Assembly: GCF_947488025.1 (NCBI RefSeq)
Contig: NZ_CANKYS010000007.1
Location: 171,193 to 235,192, forward strand
Origin: an uncultured Nocardioides sp.
GTDB taxonomy: Bacteria > Actinomycetota > Actinomycetes > Propionibacteriales > Nocardioidaceae
DNA: 64,000 bases
Direction of reading: 5' to 3'
Below, piece by piece: positions 10,876 through 20,292 of this stretch. Every line of letters begins with the position of its first letter. Positions within the stretch are counted from its first letter, which is position 1. The notes below the pieces were generated by a model. The model was not told where the DNA came from. It saw nothing but the letters and a program-made list of their open reading frames with translations, and ran no database searches. The translations under genes and the position numbers were made by a program.

Positions 10876-11829
10876 ATGCACGTACGACGTCCGCTGATGG
10901 CGGTCACCGGTCTGGCCCTGACCGCCCTGCTCGCCGGATGCGCCGGCGACGACCTCGCCGAGGAGAACGACGAGCCCACCTCCGGCTCGGGTGGGGGAGG
11001 TGGCGAGGGCACGTCCGTCGTCATCGGCAGCCAGAGCTTCGACGAGGCCGCGCTCGTCACCGCGATGTACCAGCAGGTCCTCGAGGCCGAGGGCTACGAG
11101 GTCGAGACCCGGCTGGTCGACACCCGCCCGATCTACCTCAACGAGATGCCCGACTCCGTGCAGATCGCCCCGGAGTACGTCGCCGGCATCGTCGACCAGC
11201 TCAACACCGACGCCAACGGCCCCGACGCCGAGCCGCTGTCGACCAGCGACGCCCAGGAGACGATCGACGCCGGTGCGTCACTGCTCGAGGAGAAGGGCAT
11301 CACCCTGCTCGAGCCGTCCGAGGCGTTCTCCGCCAACGGCTACTTCACCAGCCAGGAGTTCTCCGACGCCGAGGGCGTCACCAAGCTCTCCGACCTCGAG
11401 GGTCAGCAGGTCACGCTGGCCGCTGCGCCCGACTGCAAGGGCCGCACCGACTGCGAGAAGGGGCTCGTCGACACCTACGGCATCGACATCACCCTCGAGC
11501 CGCTGGGCTACGCCTCGACCGAGACGTTCCAGGCGGTGCTCGATGGGGAGGCCCAGCTCGGCCAGACCAGCACGCTCGACGGGACGCTCGAGGACCAGGG
11601 CCTGCTCCTGCTCGAGGACGACAAGGGCATCCAGCCCGCGCAGAACCTCGTCCCCGCGGTGTCGAGCGACTTCCTCGCCGACAACCCCGACGTCGAGGGT
11701 CCGCTCAACGACCTGATGGCGGCGCTCGACAACGAGACCCTCGGTGAGCTGCTCGTCAGCGTGCAGATCGACCGCGAGCAGCCGGCCGACGTGGCCCAGG
11801 AGTTCCTGGAGTCCGAAGGGCTCCTCTGA
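10876..11829 (+). CDS. quaternary-amine ABC importer, substrate-binding lipoprotein
   Basis: A 317-residue lipoprotein. The signal peptide has basic MHVRRP, a hydrophobic core and lipobox LLAGC (Cys near residue 22), then an acidic Gly/Ser linker. The mature part is an OpuAC/OpuCC-type domain with IGSQSFDEAALVTAMYQQVLE at its first lobe and repeated Tyr residues suited to an aromatic cage for quaternary amines. The AGAAGG ribosome site is 9 nt upstream of ATG. A 6-bp hairpin (10840-10854) in the 63-nt gap after the permease could limit read-through. Its TGA abuts the stop of the convergent glycosyltransferase. Confidence 0.85.
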   Translation: MHVRRPLMAVTGLALTALLAGCAGDDLAEENDEPTSGSGGGGGEGTSVVIGSQSFDEAALVTAMYQQVLEAEGYEVETRLVDTRPIYLNEMPDSVQIAPEYVAGIVDQLNTDANGPDAEPLSTSDAQETIDAGASLLEEKGITLLEPSEAFSANGYFTSQEFSDAEGVTKLSDLEGQQVTLAAAPDCKGRTDCEKGLVDTYGIDITLEPLGYASTETFQAVLDGEAQLGQTSTLDGTLEDQGLLLLEDDKGIQPAQNLVPAVSSDFLADNPDVEGPLNDLMAALDNETLGELLVSVQIDREQPADVAQEFLESEGLL

Positions 11830-12948
11830 TCAGTCGATGACCTCGTGGTCCCGGAGCGACAGCGCCTCCGGGGCCACGGTGGTCTCGTCGAGCACCGAGG
11901 GCGGCACCGACAGCCGCCAGGCGCCGGTGGCGACGTCCTGCACCCGCGGGGCGGGGCCGTCGAGGGTCGCCACCCACTCCATGAGCGAGGTGACGTCGGC
12001 GCGGCGGTCCTGCTCGACCAGCCAGCCGGCCAGCCGGTGGACCGGCGGCAGGCCGCTGTGCACCAGCGAGCGCCGGCCCCAGATCTCGAGCACACCCGAG
12101 CGCAGCAGCCGCCACCACTCCGGCGTGCACCCCGGCACCAGCAGGAAGTAGCGCCACAGGTCACCGGCCAGCACCCGGTCGACGAAGACCGCCTCGACGT
12201 CGGCGGAGCCGTGCTCGCGCACCGAGGCGAGCGACATCCGCTTCGTCTCCCAGCGGTCGGCGAGGTCCTGCAGCGACGAGGCGCGGGTCTGCGTGATCGA
12301 GCCCTCCCGGATCCGCCAGCGGTAGACCACCTCGTCGAGCACGTCGAAGCGGCCCTCGAGGAAGGCTCGCGTCGTCGTGGGCTGGTCCTCGTAGCGAACG
12401 CCCTCGGGCCACGACAGGTCCCGGGCGTCCCACCACGACCTTCGGAAGACCTTGTTCCACGCGAAGACGTCGCCCAGGATCTCGGGCCGGTCCTCGACGC
12501 GGGCCCCCCGCAGCGGCCGGTGGAGACGTCGCATCCACGGCGGCTCGACGAGCCGGTCACCCTCCCAGCGCACGATCGACCCGGTCGCGAAGTCGGAGCC
12601 CGATGCGGTGAGCGCGCCCACCAGGTCGGCGTACGCCGTCGGCGGCAGCACGTCGTCGGAGTCGAGGAAGGCGAGGTGGTCGCCCCGCACGTGCTGGACC
12701 CCGAGGTTGCGGGCGGCGCCCAGGCCTCCGTTGACGGAGTGGACGACGCGGATGCGCGTGTCCCGGCGGGCCCAGTCGTCGGCGATCTCGCCCGAGCGGT
12801 CGGTCGCCCCGTCGTCGACGATCACCGCCTCCCACCGCGTGTGCGTCTGCGCGAGCAGGGAGCGGATGCAGTCGTCGAGGTAGTCCTCCACGCCCCACGC
12901 CGGGATCACCACGCCGAGGAGGGGTGCCCGGGAGAAGAGCCGCTTCAT
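11830..12948 (-). CDS. family 2 glycosyltransferase
   Basis: A 372-residue cytoplasmic GT-A enzyme. GVVIPAWGVEDYLDDCIRSL opens the Rossmann-like fold, followed by VIVDDGATD (nucleotide site) and a DxD-type LDSDDV near residue 95. VRYEDQPTTTRAFLEG holds the probable catalytic Glu-Asp (ED motif). The C-terminal 150 residues are family-specific helices. Its stop is directly next to the stop of the upstream transporter gene (TGATCA across 11827-11832), so no intergenic terminator exists. ATG 12948 follows an AGCCTA/TAGGCT box 8 nt upstream. Confidence 0.8.
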   Translation of the reverse strand: MKRLFSRAPLLGVVIPAWGVEDYLDDCIRSLLAQTHTRWEAVIVDDGATDRSGEIADDWARRDTRIRVVHSVNGGLGAARNLGVQHVRGDHLAFLDSDDVLPPTAYADLVGALTASGSDFATGSIVRWEGDRLVEPPWMRRLHRPLRGARVEDRPEILGDVFAWNKVFRRSWWDARDLSWPEGVRYEDQPTTTRAFLEGRFDVLDEVVYRWRIREGSITQTRASSLQDLADRWETKRMSLASVREHGSADVEAVFVDRVLAGDLWRYFLLVPGCTPEWWRLLRSGVLEIWGRRSLVHSGLPPVHRLAGWLVEQDRRADVTSLMEWVATLDGPAPRVQDVATGAWRLSVPPSVLDETTVAPEALSLRDHEVID

Positions 12949-12956
12949 GGGCCGCG

Positions 12957-12999
12957 AGCCTAGTGGGGACCGAGCAGCGCGCCCGCCCGCCGGTAGGCT
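12957..12999. promoter_or_regulatory. divergent -10 boxes of glycosyltransferase and sulfotransferase
   Basis: Minus strand TAGGCT (12962-12957) is 8 nt before ATG 12948; plus strand TAGGCT (12994-12999) is 7 nt before GTG 13007. The 58-bp gap is large enough for both promoters back to back. Confidence 0.45.
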
Positions 13000-13006
13000 G
13001 CCCGCC

Positions 13007-14122
13007 GTGACCGAGCAGCCCAGAGCGATCGACGAGATGAACCCCGACGGAGTGCCGCGCAAGGTCCTCTTCGTCGCCGGCGCCGGCCGCAGCGGCACCA
13101 GCACCCTGGCCGGCATCGTGTCGCGGCTCGGCATGCACGTGCCGCTGCCCGAGGTGCCGCCCGACGACTCCAACCCGCGTGGCTTCAGCGAGCCGCAGTG
13201 GGTCGTCGACGTCCACGACGAGTGGCTCCGCGAGGCGCTGGTCCAGGTCAGTGACAGCCGCCCCGAGGCGTGGTTCGACACCGGCCGCATCTGCAGCCGC
13301 GAGCCCGCCAGGATCCGGGTCAGCGAGTGGCTCGAGCCGCACTTCGCCGAGCACCCCGAGCTCGTCGTCAAGGACCCGCGGCTGAGCTGGTTCCTCGGCC
13401 TGTGGCGGGTCGCCGCGATCCGCACGGGCGCGACGCCGGTCTTCGCCACCATGCTGCGCCCGCCCGCCGAGGTGGTCGGTTCCAAGCAGAAGTACTACGC
13501 CAACAAGCTCGGCTCGGCCCACCTCGCGGCGAGCTGGGTCAACATGCTGCTCCACACCGAGCGGGCCACCCGCAGCGTCGACGCGGTGGAGGGTGACGCG
13601 GCACAGGGCCGCGTCTTCGTCCGCTACGAGGACCTGCTGACCGACTGGGTCAGGACGACCACGGCCATGGGGCACGCCCTCGACCTGCAGACGATCATCC
13701 ACACCCGCAGCGACCAGATCCGCGAGGTGCACCGCTTCATCGACCCCAACCTCCGCCGCGTGAGCGCCACGCTCGACGACCTCGCGCTGCCCAGGCGGCT
13801 GCACGACCTCACCGGCCAGACGTGGGAGGAGCTCAACAAGCTCGCCGACGAGGGCGGCGACACGACTGCCGCGCACGAGACCTTCGACCAGCTGCGGGCG
13901 GAGTACGTCGACCTCTACGAGGAGGCGGCCGCCATCAGCCGCTCGACCGCCGAGCACGCGCGCCACCAGGCCCGTCGGCGGGCGCTCCACGAGGCCGCGG
14001 GCGAGGAAGGCCACCGGTCGTTCGCCGACCGCGTGCCCCACGACGTACGCGCCGCGATCCCGCCGTCGGTGCGCCGCGGGGTCCGCAAGGCCCTCGGGCG
14101 GGAGCGGGACGCGCAGCCGTGA
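13007..14122 (+). CDS. sulfotransferase family protein
   Basis: A 371-residue protein. VLFVAGAGRSGTSTLAGIV (about residues 19-37) is the 5'-phosphosulfate-binding loop of PAPS-dependent sulfotransferases, and VVKDPRLSWFLGLW holds the 3'-phosphate region. VRYEDLLTDW near residue 205 is also typical. The C-terminal 80 residues are highly charged, with a basic end. Likely acts on a surface glycan or lipid, judging from flanking glycosyltransferases; the acceptor is unknown. GTG 13007 is preferred because of the TAGGCT box; the stop overlaps the next gene as GTGA. Confidence 0.75.
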   Translation: MTEQPRAIDEMNPDGVPRKVLFVAGAGRSGTSTLAGIVSRLGMHVPLPEVPPDDSNPRGFSEPQWVVDVHDEWLREALVQVSDSRPEAWFDTGRICSREPARIRVSEWLEPHFAEHPELVVKDPRLSWFLGLWRVAAIRTGATPVFATMLRPPAEVVGSKQKYYANKLGSAHLAASWVNMLLHTERATRSVDAVEGDAAQGRVFVRYEDLLTDWVRTTTAMGHALDLQTIIHTRSDQIREVHRFIDPNLRRVSATLDDLALPRRLHDLTGQTWEELNKLADEGGDTTAAHETFDQLRAEYVDLYEEAAAISRSTAEHARHQARRRALHEAAGEEGHRSFADRVPHDVRAAIPPSVRRGVRKALGRERDAQP

Positions 14123-15081
14123 GCATCCCGATCGGCTCCGGCCACGGCCTCGCCAACCTCGAGGGCCACACGGACTTCGACATCGTCTGGCCGTGGGCTG
14201 ATTCGCGTGGGGGGCCCGGCGGGCTGCGGCGCGGAGCCACGGCGGTGCTGCGGGTCAAGAACGAGGCCCCGGGCCTGCGCTTCGTGCTCCCGCCGCTGCT
14301 GCGGGCGTGCGACCACGTGCTGCTCGTCGACAACGGGTCCGACGACGGCACCGGTGAGGAGGCCCTGCGGGTCGCGGCCGAGCACGGCCTGTCCGACCGG
14401 TTCACCCTGAAGGAGTACCCCTTCCAGGTGGCCCGCGCCGGTGCCGAGCACCTCGCCGTCAACGAGCGCTCGGTGCACTCGCTCGCCTACTTCTACAACT
14501 GGTGCTTCTCCCACGTCCGCACCCGCTACTCGTGGAAGTGGGACGGCGACATGGTCCTCACCACCGAGGGCGAGGTGTCGATGGCCGACCTGTCGTGGCA
14601 GGTCGGGATGGCCGAGGCCGTCATCCGGTTCCCGCGCCACGGGCTGTACATCGAGTCGGACCGCAAGGCCTACCTCGACCTCGGCCTGCGCAACATCGAG
14701 GAGTGGGGCTTCCCGATGAGCCCCGACTACGTCTACACCAAGGCGCCGGAGTGGGAGATCCGCACGACGCCCGAGCACATCGAGATGTTCGCGCTGCCGC
14801 AGGGCCTCTGCGTCGAGCTCAAGTGGCTCGACGGCGACGAGTTCGCCCACTGGACCAACCCCGAGTCGTTCGCCACCTCCATCCGCAACCGGCGCAAGCG
14901 TCGCGAGTGGCTGGTCTGGAACGCGCTGCACGACGGGCAGGTCCCGGAGGGCGTCGTGGAGATCGAGTCCCCCGAGGGCGTCCACGTGGTCGACCACGTC
15001 ACGCACACCTGGCTGCCCCGAGCACCGCGCCCCTTCGTCGTCGACGACCCCGACCACGCCAAGCTCCACCTGCGCGCCTGA
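14119..15081 (+). CDS. glycosyltransferase-2-like protein
   Basis: A 320-residue protein with ATAVLRVKNEAPGLRFVLPP and HVLLVDNGSDDGT, the first strands of a GT-A glycosyltransferase, and a metal-site candidate KWDGDMV (DxD) near residue 140. It lacks an obvious ED catalytic motif, so it is labelled glycosyltransferase-like. GTG is set by the 4-nt overlap with the sulfotransferase, so the two are translationally coupled. With the divergent GT2 gene it forms a small glycan-decoration cluster. Confidence 0.65.
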   Translation: MSIPIGSGHGLANLEGHTDFDIVWPWADSRGGPGGLRRGATAVLRVKNEAPGLRFVLPPLLRACDHVLLVDNGSDDGTGEEALRVAAEHGLSDRFTLKEYPFQVARAGAEHLAVNERSVHSLAYFYNWCFSHVRTRYSWKWDGDMVLTTEGEVSMADLSWQVGMAEAVIRFPRHGLYIESDRKAYLDLGLRNIEEWGFPMSPDYVYTKAPEWEIRTTPEHIEMFALPQGLCVELKWLDGDEFAHWTNPESFATSIRNRRKRREWLVWNALHDGQVPEGVVEIESPEGVHVVDHVTHTWLPRAPRPFVVDDPDHAKLHLRA

Positions 15082-15111
15082 GCAGCACGACGACCGCCCA
15101 CGGCGGTGGGT

Positions 15112-15131
15112 GAGGCGGTTCACACCGCCTC
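15112..15131 (+). terminator. GC-rich hairpin between glycosyltransferase and metQ
   Basis: GAGGCGGT and ACCGCCTC form a perfect 8-bp stem with a TCAC loop, preceded by a second CCGCC/GGCGG pairing. No T-run follows; it may end the upstream message or structure the metQ leader. Confidence 0.4.
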
Positions 15132-15197
15132 CGGGGCATACCCGTGCGGGGTCCGGAGGTTCCCCCGGCTCAGGACCGTACGTCGAGAGGCTCCGCC

Positions 15198-16139
15198 ATG
15201 TCCGAGAACCACCCGCAGATCGCACCCCCCGCCAAGCGACGTACGCCGCTCCTGGCCGGCATCGCCGTCCTGGCGGTGATCGCCGTGGTGGTCGGACTCC
15301 TCTGGTCACGGGGCAGCGACGACGCCGGCGCCACCAGCGGCGAGGAGCGCGAGAAGGTCGTCCTCGGCACGGTCGGCGCCAGCGACCCCTACTGGCAGGT
15401 GCTGGTCGACGCCGCGGCCGACGAGGGCATCGACCTCGAGATCGAGGACTTCGCCGACTACACCCAGCCCAACCCCGCGCTGAGCGAGGGCGAGCTCGAC
15501 ATCAACCAGTTCCAGCACATCGTCTACCTCGCGGAGTACAACGTCGCGAACGACGACGACATCGTGCCGCTGGGCTCCACCGCGATCTACCCGCTGGGCC
15601 TCTACTCGTCCCAGGTCGACTCCGTCGAGGACATCCAGGACGGCGACACCGTGGTCGTCCCCGACGACGACAGCAACCAGGCGCGCGCCCTGCTCATCCT
15701 CCAGTCGGCCGGCCTCATCACCCTCGCCGACGGCGGCTCGATCTACTCCACGCTCGCCGACGTCGACGAGTCGGCGTCCCGTGTGCAGGTCAAGGCGATC
15801 AAGGCCGACCTCACGCCCACCTCGCTGCCCGACGTGGCGGCCGCGGTCATCAACAACGACTTCGTCGAGAAGGCCGGTCTCTCCTTCGAGGACGCGCTGG
15901 CCACCGACGACGTCGACGACCCCAACGCGCTGCCCTACGTCAACGTCTTCGCCGTCCGCGCCGAGGACCGCGACGACCCGACGCTGCGCAAGCTCGTCGA
16001 GGTCTACCAGGAGACGCAGGCCGTCCTCGACGGCGTGCAGGACGTCTCCGGCGGCACCGCCGAGCTGGTGAAGGTCCCGCAGGAGGAGCTGCAGGCGTCG
16101 CTCGACGACGTCGAGGCCGACACCGCCGCGCAGCGGTAG
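15198..16139 (+). CDS. metQ: methionine ABC importer, substrate-binding protein (NlpA/MetQ family)
   Basis: A 313-residue protein. A single N-terminal hydrophobic segment (about 16-37, RTPLLAGIAVLAVIAVVVGL) lacks a lipobox Cys, so it is anchored as a membrane helix rather than as a lipoprotein, which is unusual for MetQ. The binding domain shows KVVLGTVGASDPYWQVL and ELDINQFQHIVYLAEYN (usual form DANxFQHxPYL), followed by AIYPLGLYSS. The ribosome site GAGAGG is 7 nt before ATG. Upstream of metN and metI, in the common order. Confidence 0.85.
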   Translation: MSENHPQIAPPAKRRTPLLAGIAVLAVIAVVVGLLWSRGSDDAGATSGEEREKVVLGTVGASDPYWQVLVDAAADEGIDLEIEDFADYTQPNPALSEGELDINQFQHIVYLAEYNVANDDDIVPLGSTAIYPLGLYSSQVDSVEDIQDGDTVVVPDDDSNQARALLILQSAGLITLADGGSIYSTLADVDESASRVQVKAIKADLTPTSLPDVAAAVINNDFVEKAGLSFEDALATDDVDDPNALPYVNVFAVRAEDRDDPTLRKLVEVYQETQAVLDGVQDVSGGTAELVKVPQEELQASLDDVEADTAAQR

Positions 16140-16187
16140 TCCGCGGCGCAGCAGTGACCCGACGCTGACCAGGGGAGGAGCCCCACG

Positions 16188-17216
16188 ATGCCGCTCGTCG
16201 AGCTGACCGACGTGCACAAGACGTTCCCGGCCGCCCGCGGAGGGACGCCCGTCGAGGCGATCCGCGGTGTCGACCTGACGGTCGAGGCCGGTGAGATCGT
16301 CGGCATCGTGGGCTACTCCGGGGCCGGGAAGTCGACCCTCGTACGACTGATCAACGCGCTCGAGACCACCACCTCGGGCAGCGTGCGGGTCGGCGGCCGG
16401 GAGATCACCGGCCTCAAGGAGCGCGAGCTGCGCGAGGTGCGGCTGGGGATCGGGATGATCTTCCAGCAGTTCAACCTGTTCCGCTCGCGCACCGTGTGGG
16501 GCAACATCGCCTACCCGCTGGAGGTGGCCGGCGTCCCCACGCAGGAGCAGAACGCCCGCATCTCCGACCTGCTCCACTTCGTCGGCCTCGCCGACAAGGC
16601 GCACAGCCACGTCGACGAGCTCTCCGGTGGCCAGAAGCAGCGCGTCGGCATCGCGCGCGCGCTCGCGACGAGCCCCCAGCTGCTCCTCGCCGACGAGTCG
16701 ACGAGCGCCCTCGACCCGGAGACGACGCAGGAGGTGCTCGCCCTGCTGCGCCGGGTCAACCGCGAGCTCGGCATCACCATCGTGGTGATCACCCACGAGA
16801 TGGACGTCGTGCGCAGCCTCGCGCACCGCGTCGTCGTCATGGAGGCCGGTCGCATCGTCGAGGAGGGGCCGGTCGTGCAGGTGCTCTCCGACCCCCAGCA
16901 GCCCGTCACCCGCCGGTTCGTCTCGACGATCGTGGACGACGAGCCCGACGCCGAGGCGCTGGCGGCCCTGCACGCCCGGCACGACGGACGGTTCGTCAAG
17001 CTCGCCTTCCGCGGCGACGACGTACGCCAGAGCGACGTGTTCGCGGCCCTCCTCGAGCACGGCGTGCGCTTCGAGCTCGTCTTCGGCGGCATCGAGGAGG
17101 TCCAGGGCGAGACCTTCGGCAACCTGACCCTCGCCCTCGACGGCGACCCCGCGGCCGTGGACGCGGCCGTCGACGCCGTACGAGCACTCGTCCCCACGAA
17201 GGAGCTGGCCCGGTGA
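16188..17216 (+). CDS. metN: methionine ABC importer, ATP-binding protein
   Basis: A 342-residue ATPase with Walker A GYSGAGKST near residue 42, IFQQFNLF (Q-loop), signature LSGGQKQRVGIARAL, Walker B LLLADESTSALD and H-loop VITHEM. Residues about 265-340 form the NIL/ACT-like domain that senses methionine and inhibits transport. The GGGGAGGAG ribosome site is before the ATG. The stop overlaps metI (GTGA). Confidence 0.93.
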   Translation: MPLVELTDVHKTFPAARGGTPVEAIRGVDLTVEAGEIVGIVGYSGAGKSTLVRLINALETTTSGSVRVGGREITGLKERELREVRLGIGMIFQQFNLFRSRTVWGNIAYPLEVAGVPTQEQNARISDLLHFVGLADKAHSHVDELSGGQKQRVGIARALATSPQLLLADESTSALDPETTQEVLALLRRVNRELGITIVVITHEMDVVRSLAHRVVVMEAGRIVEEGPVVQVLSDPQQPVTRRFVSTIVDDEPDAEALAALHARHDGRFVKLAFRGDDVRQSDVFAALLEHGVRFELVFGGIEEVQGETFGNLTLALDGDPAAVDAAVDAVRALVPTKELAR

Positions 17217-17878
17217 CCGACACCAACATGAGCCAGCTCTGGCCGCTCTTCTGGGAGGCGGCGTGGGAGACCCTCTACATCGTCGCGATCACGCTCACCC
17301 TCGGCGGCCTGCTCGGCCTGCTGCTGGGTCTCGGGCTGTACGTCACCCGCGGCGGCGGCCTCTACGCCAGCCGCCCGGTCAACCTCGTGCTCAACGTGCT
17401 GGTGAACTTCTTCCGGCCGATCCCCTTCGTCATCTTCATCGCCGCCGTGCAGCCGTTCGCCCGGGTGGTCGTGGGCACCGGCATCGGCAACCCGGCGATC
17501 ATCTTCGCCCTCACGCTCGCCGCCGCCTTCGGGATCAGCCGCATCGTCGAGCAGAACCTCGTCACGGTCGATCCCGGCGTGATCGAGGCTGCGCGGTCCG
17601 TCGGCGCCGGCCGCGCGCGCATCGTGCGGACCGTCGTGCTGCCCGAGGCGCTCGGGCCGCTGGTGCTGGGCTACACCTTCGCCTTCGTCGCCCTGGTCGA
17701 CATGACCGCGGTGGCCGGCGTCGTCGGCGGCGGCGGGCTGGGCAACTTCGCCCTGCAGTACGGCTTCCGGCAGTTCGACACCGTCGTCACCTGGACCGCG
17801 GTGATCGCGATCGTGGCGCTGGTGCAGGTCGTCCAGCTGGCCGGCAACACCACCGCCCGGCGCATCCTGCGCCGCTGA
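17213..17878 (+). CDS. metI: methionine ABC importer permease
   Basis: A 221-residue membrane protein with five predicted helices. EAARSVGAGRARIVRTVVLPEALG (residues about 125-150) is the coupling EAA segment. FRPIPFVIFIAAVQPF and the Gly-rich GVVGGGGLGNFALQYGF loop are typical of MetI. GTG 17213 overlaps the metN stop by 4 nt; an ATG 15 nt later is a possible alternative. Confidence 0.92.
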   Translation: MTDTNMSQLWPLFWEAAWETLYIVAITLTLGGLLGLLLGLGLYVTRGGGLYASRPVNLVLNVLVNFFRPIPFVIFIAAVQPFARVVVGTGIGNPAIIFALTLAAAFGISRIVEQNLVTVDPGVIEAARSVGAGRARIVRTVVLPEALGPLVLGYTFAFVALVDMTAVAGVVGGGGLGNFALQYGFRQFDTVVTWTAVIAIVALVQVVQLAGNTTARRILRR

Positions 17879-18011
17879 CGCTCCGCGAGGACGGGGGAGT
17901 GGCCTTCGTCACGCCGCCCAGGCGTTCCCGCCGTGGAATCCGCAGGCGTACGCTCGATGTTGATCGCAGTAGATCGGTACCCGAGAGGGACTGAAACGAA
18001 GAGGTCACCAC

Positions 18012-18944
18012 ATGACGCACGACCCTGTCCTCACCCCGACGTCGCACCCGACGTTCGGCGTCGGTGCCATCGGCGCCGGTCGCGTCGGTGCCGTCCTGGC
18101 CGCCGCTCTCCGCGCTGCGGGCCACGACGTCGTCGCCGCAGCGGGCGAGTCCGACGCCTCGCGGGGTCGCATCGACCACCTGCTGCCCGGGGTCGCCGTG
18201 GCCAAGCCGACCGACGTCGCGCGCGCCAGCGACCTGCTGCTGCTCACCGTGCCCGACGACATGCTGTCCAACGTCGTCACCATGCTCACCGCGAGCGGTG
18301 CGATCCACGCCGGCCAGGTCGTGGTCCACACGAGCGGGCGCCACGGTCTCGCCGTGCTCGAGCCGGCCCGTCAGGTCGGCGCCCGGACGATCGCCCTGCA
18401 CCCGGCGATGACCTTCACCGGCACCGAGGTCGACCTGCCGCGGCTCTCCGGCTGCGTGTTCGGCGTGACCGCCGACGAGGACGACCGGGCGCTCGCGGAG
18501 TCCCTCGTCGCCGACCTCGGCGGAACGCCGATGTGGGTGCGTGAGGAGCACCGCACGCTCTACCACGCCGGTCTCGCCCACGGCGCCAACCACCTCGTCA
18601 CCCTGGTCGCCGAGGCGATGGAGATCCTGTCCGCCGCCGGAGCGGCCGACCCCGCCGCCACCCTGCGCCCGCTGCTGACCGCCGCGCTCGACAACGCGCT
18701 CGAGGACGGTGACGCCGCCCTGACCGGGCCGATCGTGCGCGGTGACGTGGAGACGGTCCGCGCGCACGTCACCGACCTGCGGAAGACCGCCCCGCAGACG
18801 CTGCCGTCGTACGTCGCCATGGCGCGCGCCACCCTCGACCGGGCCGTCACCGACGGACGCCTGCTGCCGATCCGCGCCGCCGCGATCCTGCGCGTCCTCG
18901 ACGCCGTCGAGGCCCCGACCCCCCGCGCCCGGCAGCCTCGATGA
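18012..18944 (+). CDS. Rossmann-fold DUF2520 oxidoreductase-like protein
   Basis: A 310-residue protein with an N-terminal nucleotide-binding fold ([21 protein letters not shown], about residues 18-38). The [11 protein letters not shown] strand and [11 protein letters not shown] follow, with a C-terminal helical DUF2520 domain. It is the conserved gene before panC in actinobacteria (M. tuberculosis too). The fold resembles ketopantoate and pyrroline-carboxylate reductases, so it could supply pantoate to PanC, but that is inference. AGAGG lies 7 nt before ATG. It overlaps panC by ATGA. Confidence 0.75.
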   Translation: MTHDPVLTPTSHPTFGVGAIGAGRVGAVLAAALRAAGHDVVAAAGESDASRGRIDHLLPGVAVAKPTDVARASDLLLLTVPDDMLSNVVTMLTASGAIHAGQVVVHTSGRHGLAVLEPARQVGARTIALHPAMTFTGTEVDLPRLSGCVFGVTADEDDRALAESLVADLGGTPMWVREEHRTLYHAGLAHGANHLVTLVAEAMEILSAAGAADPAATLRPLLTAALDNALEDGDAALTGPIVRGDVETVRAHVTDLRKTAPQTLPSYVAMARATLDRAVTDGRLLPIRAAAILRVLDAVEAPTPRARQPR

Positions 18945-19867
18945 CCGCTACCCCCACCCTCGCGTCGACGCGCGAGGAGCTGGCCGGCCTGCTCGCCGAC
19001 GCCCGCCGTGCCGGCGACCGGATCGCCTTCGTGCCCACCATGGGCGCCCTGCACGACGGCCACGCCAGCCTCATCCGCACCGCCCGCGGGGCGACCGACG
19101 GCCCCGTCGTGGTCAGCATCTTCGTCAACCCGATGCAGTTCGCCCCGACCGAGGACCTCGACCGCTACCCCCGCACCCTCGACGCCGACCTGGCGGTCTG
19201 CGCGGCCGAGGGGGTGGACGTCGTCTTCGCGCCGAGCGTCGAGGAGATGTATCCCGGCGGCTTCAGCCACGAGTCCGTCCACGACGGGGTCACGGTCTCG
19301 CCCGGCACCCTCGCCACGATCCTCGACGGCGCCTCCCGCCCGGGCCACTTCGACGGCGTGCTGACCGTCGTCGCCAAGCTCTTCGGCCTGGTCCGCCCCG
19401 ACGTGGCGGTCTTCGGGCAGAAGGACTACCAGCAGCTCACCCTGATCCGTCGCATGGTCAGCGACCTCTGCATGGGCATCGAGGTCGTCGGCGCCGAGAC
19501 GGTCCGCGAGCCCGACGGCCTCGCGCTCTCCAGCCGCAACCGCTACCTCGACGCCGACGGGCGTCGGGCCGCGGTGGCCCTCAGCCGGGCGTTGCGTGCC
19601 GCGCAGGAGCGGGCGGCGTACGGCGTACCTGCCGCGCGCTGGGCCGCGATGTCGGTCCTCAAGGCCGAGGCGGGCCTCGAGCTCGACTACCTCGCGCTCA
19701 CGTCGGTCGACCTCGGCGAGCCGCCCGAGGTCGGCGAGGGCCGGATCCTCGTGGCGGCGCGGGTGGGGACCACGCGGTTGATCGACAACGCACCGATCGT
19801 CTTCGAGCGGTCGGACCAGGCGGGGACCGCGTCCGCGGCCTCGACCACCTCAGGAAGGAACAGCTGA
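18941..19867 (+). CDS. panC: pantothenate synthetase
   Basis: ATP-dependent ligation of pantoate and beta-alanine. The 308-residue protein has the HIGH-type motif [11 protein letters not shown] at about residues 30-40, [28 protein letters not shown] and the KMSKS-like LSSRN. It has a Ser/Thr-rich C-terminal extension of about 20 residues. The last base of its stop is the first base of the panD ATG, so beta-alanine supply and use are coupled. Confidence 0.94.
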   Translation: MTATPTLASTREELAGLLADARRAGDRIAFVPTMGALHDGHASLIRTARGATDGPVVVSIFVNPMQFAPTEDLDRYPRTLDADLAVCAAEGVDVVFAPSVEEMYPGGFSHESVHDGVTVSPGTLATILDGASRPGHFDGVLTVVAKLFGLVRPDVAVFGQKDYQQLTLIRRMVSDLCMGIEVVGAETVREPDGLALSSRNRYLDADGRRAAVALSRALRAAQERAAYGVPAARWAAMSVLKAEAGLELDYLALTSVDLGEPPEVGEGRILVAARVGTTRLIDNAPIVFERSDQAGTASAASTTSGRNS

Positions 19868-20283
19868 TGCTGCGCACGATGATGAAGTCCAAGATCCACC
19901 GGGCCACGGTGACCCAGGCCGACCTGCACTACGTCGGGTCGGTCACGGTCGACGAGGACCTGCTCGACGCCGCCGACCTGCTGGCCGGTGAGCTCGTCCA
20001 CATCGTCGACGTCACCAACGGAGCGCGCCTGGAGACGTACACGATCGCCGGCGAGCGCGGGTCGGGCGTCATCGGCATCAACGGGGCCGCGGCCCGGCTG
20101 GTGCACCCCGGCGACACGGTCATCCTCATCGGCTACGGCCAGATGGACACCGCCGAGGCGAAGGAGCTGAAGCCGCACGTGGTCTTCGTCGACGCGGACA
20201 ACAAGGTCATGGGCACCGGCTTCGACCCTGCCGAGACCTTCGGGGACGAGACGTTGGCCCGCGGCGACGCCGTCGCTCGATAG
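19867..20283 (+). CDS. panD: aspartate 1-decarboxylase
   Basis: Makes beta-alanine for pantothenate with a self-made pyruvoyl group. The 138-residue precursor carries the processing site Y22-V-G24-S25, where serinolysis between G24 and S25 gives the pyruvoyl alpha chain. K9 (MMKSKIHRA) and Y58-region residues of the active site are in place, as is the [14 protein letters not shown] loop. The start overlaps the panC stop by one base. The stop TAG is part of the nadB -10 box. Confidence 0.94.
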   Translation: MLRTMMKSKIHRATVTQADLHYVGSVTVDEDLLDAADLLAGELVHIVDVTNGARLETYTIAGERGSGVIGINGAAARLVHPGDTVILIGYGQMDTAEAKELKPHVVFVDADNKVMGTGFDPAETFGDETLARGDAVAR

Positions 20284-20286
20284 CCT
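20281..20286 (+). promoter_or_regulatory. nadB -10 box overlapping the panD stop
   Basis: TAGCCT starts with the panD stop codon and is 6 nt before the nadB ATG, so the NAD genes can be transcribed separately and without a leader. Confidence 0.5.
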
Positions 20287-20292
20287 GCCCGG

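Noticed and set aside
15082..15197. SAM riboswitch upstream of metQ
   Set aside because: Stem-loops exist, but no S-box or SAM-II/SAM-IV core sequence could be matched.
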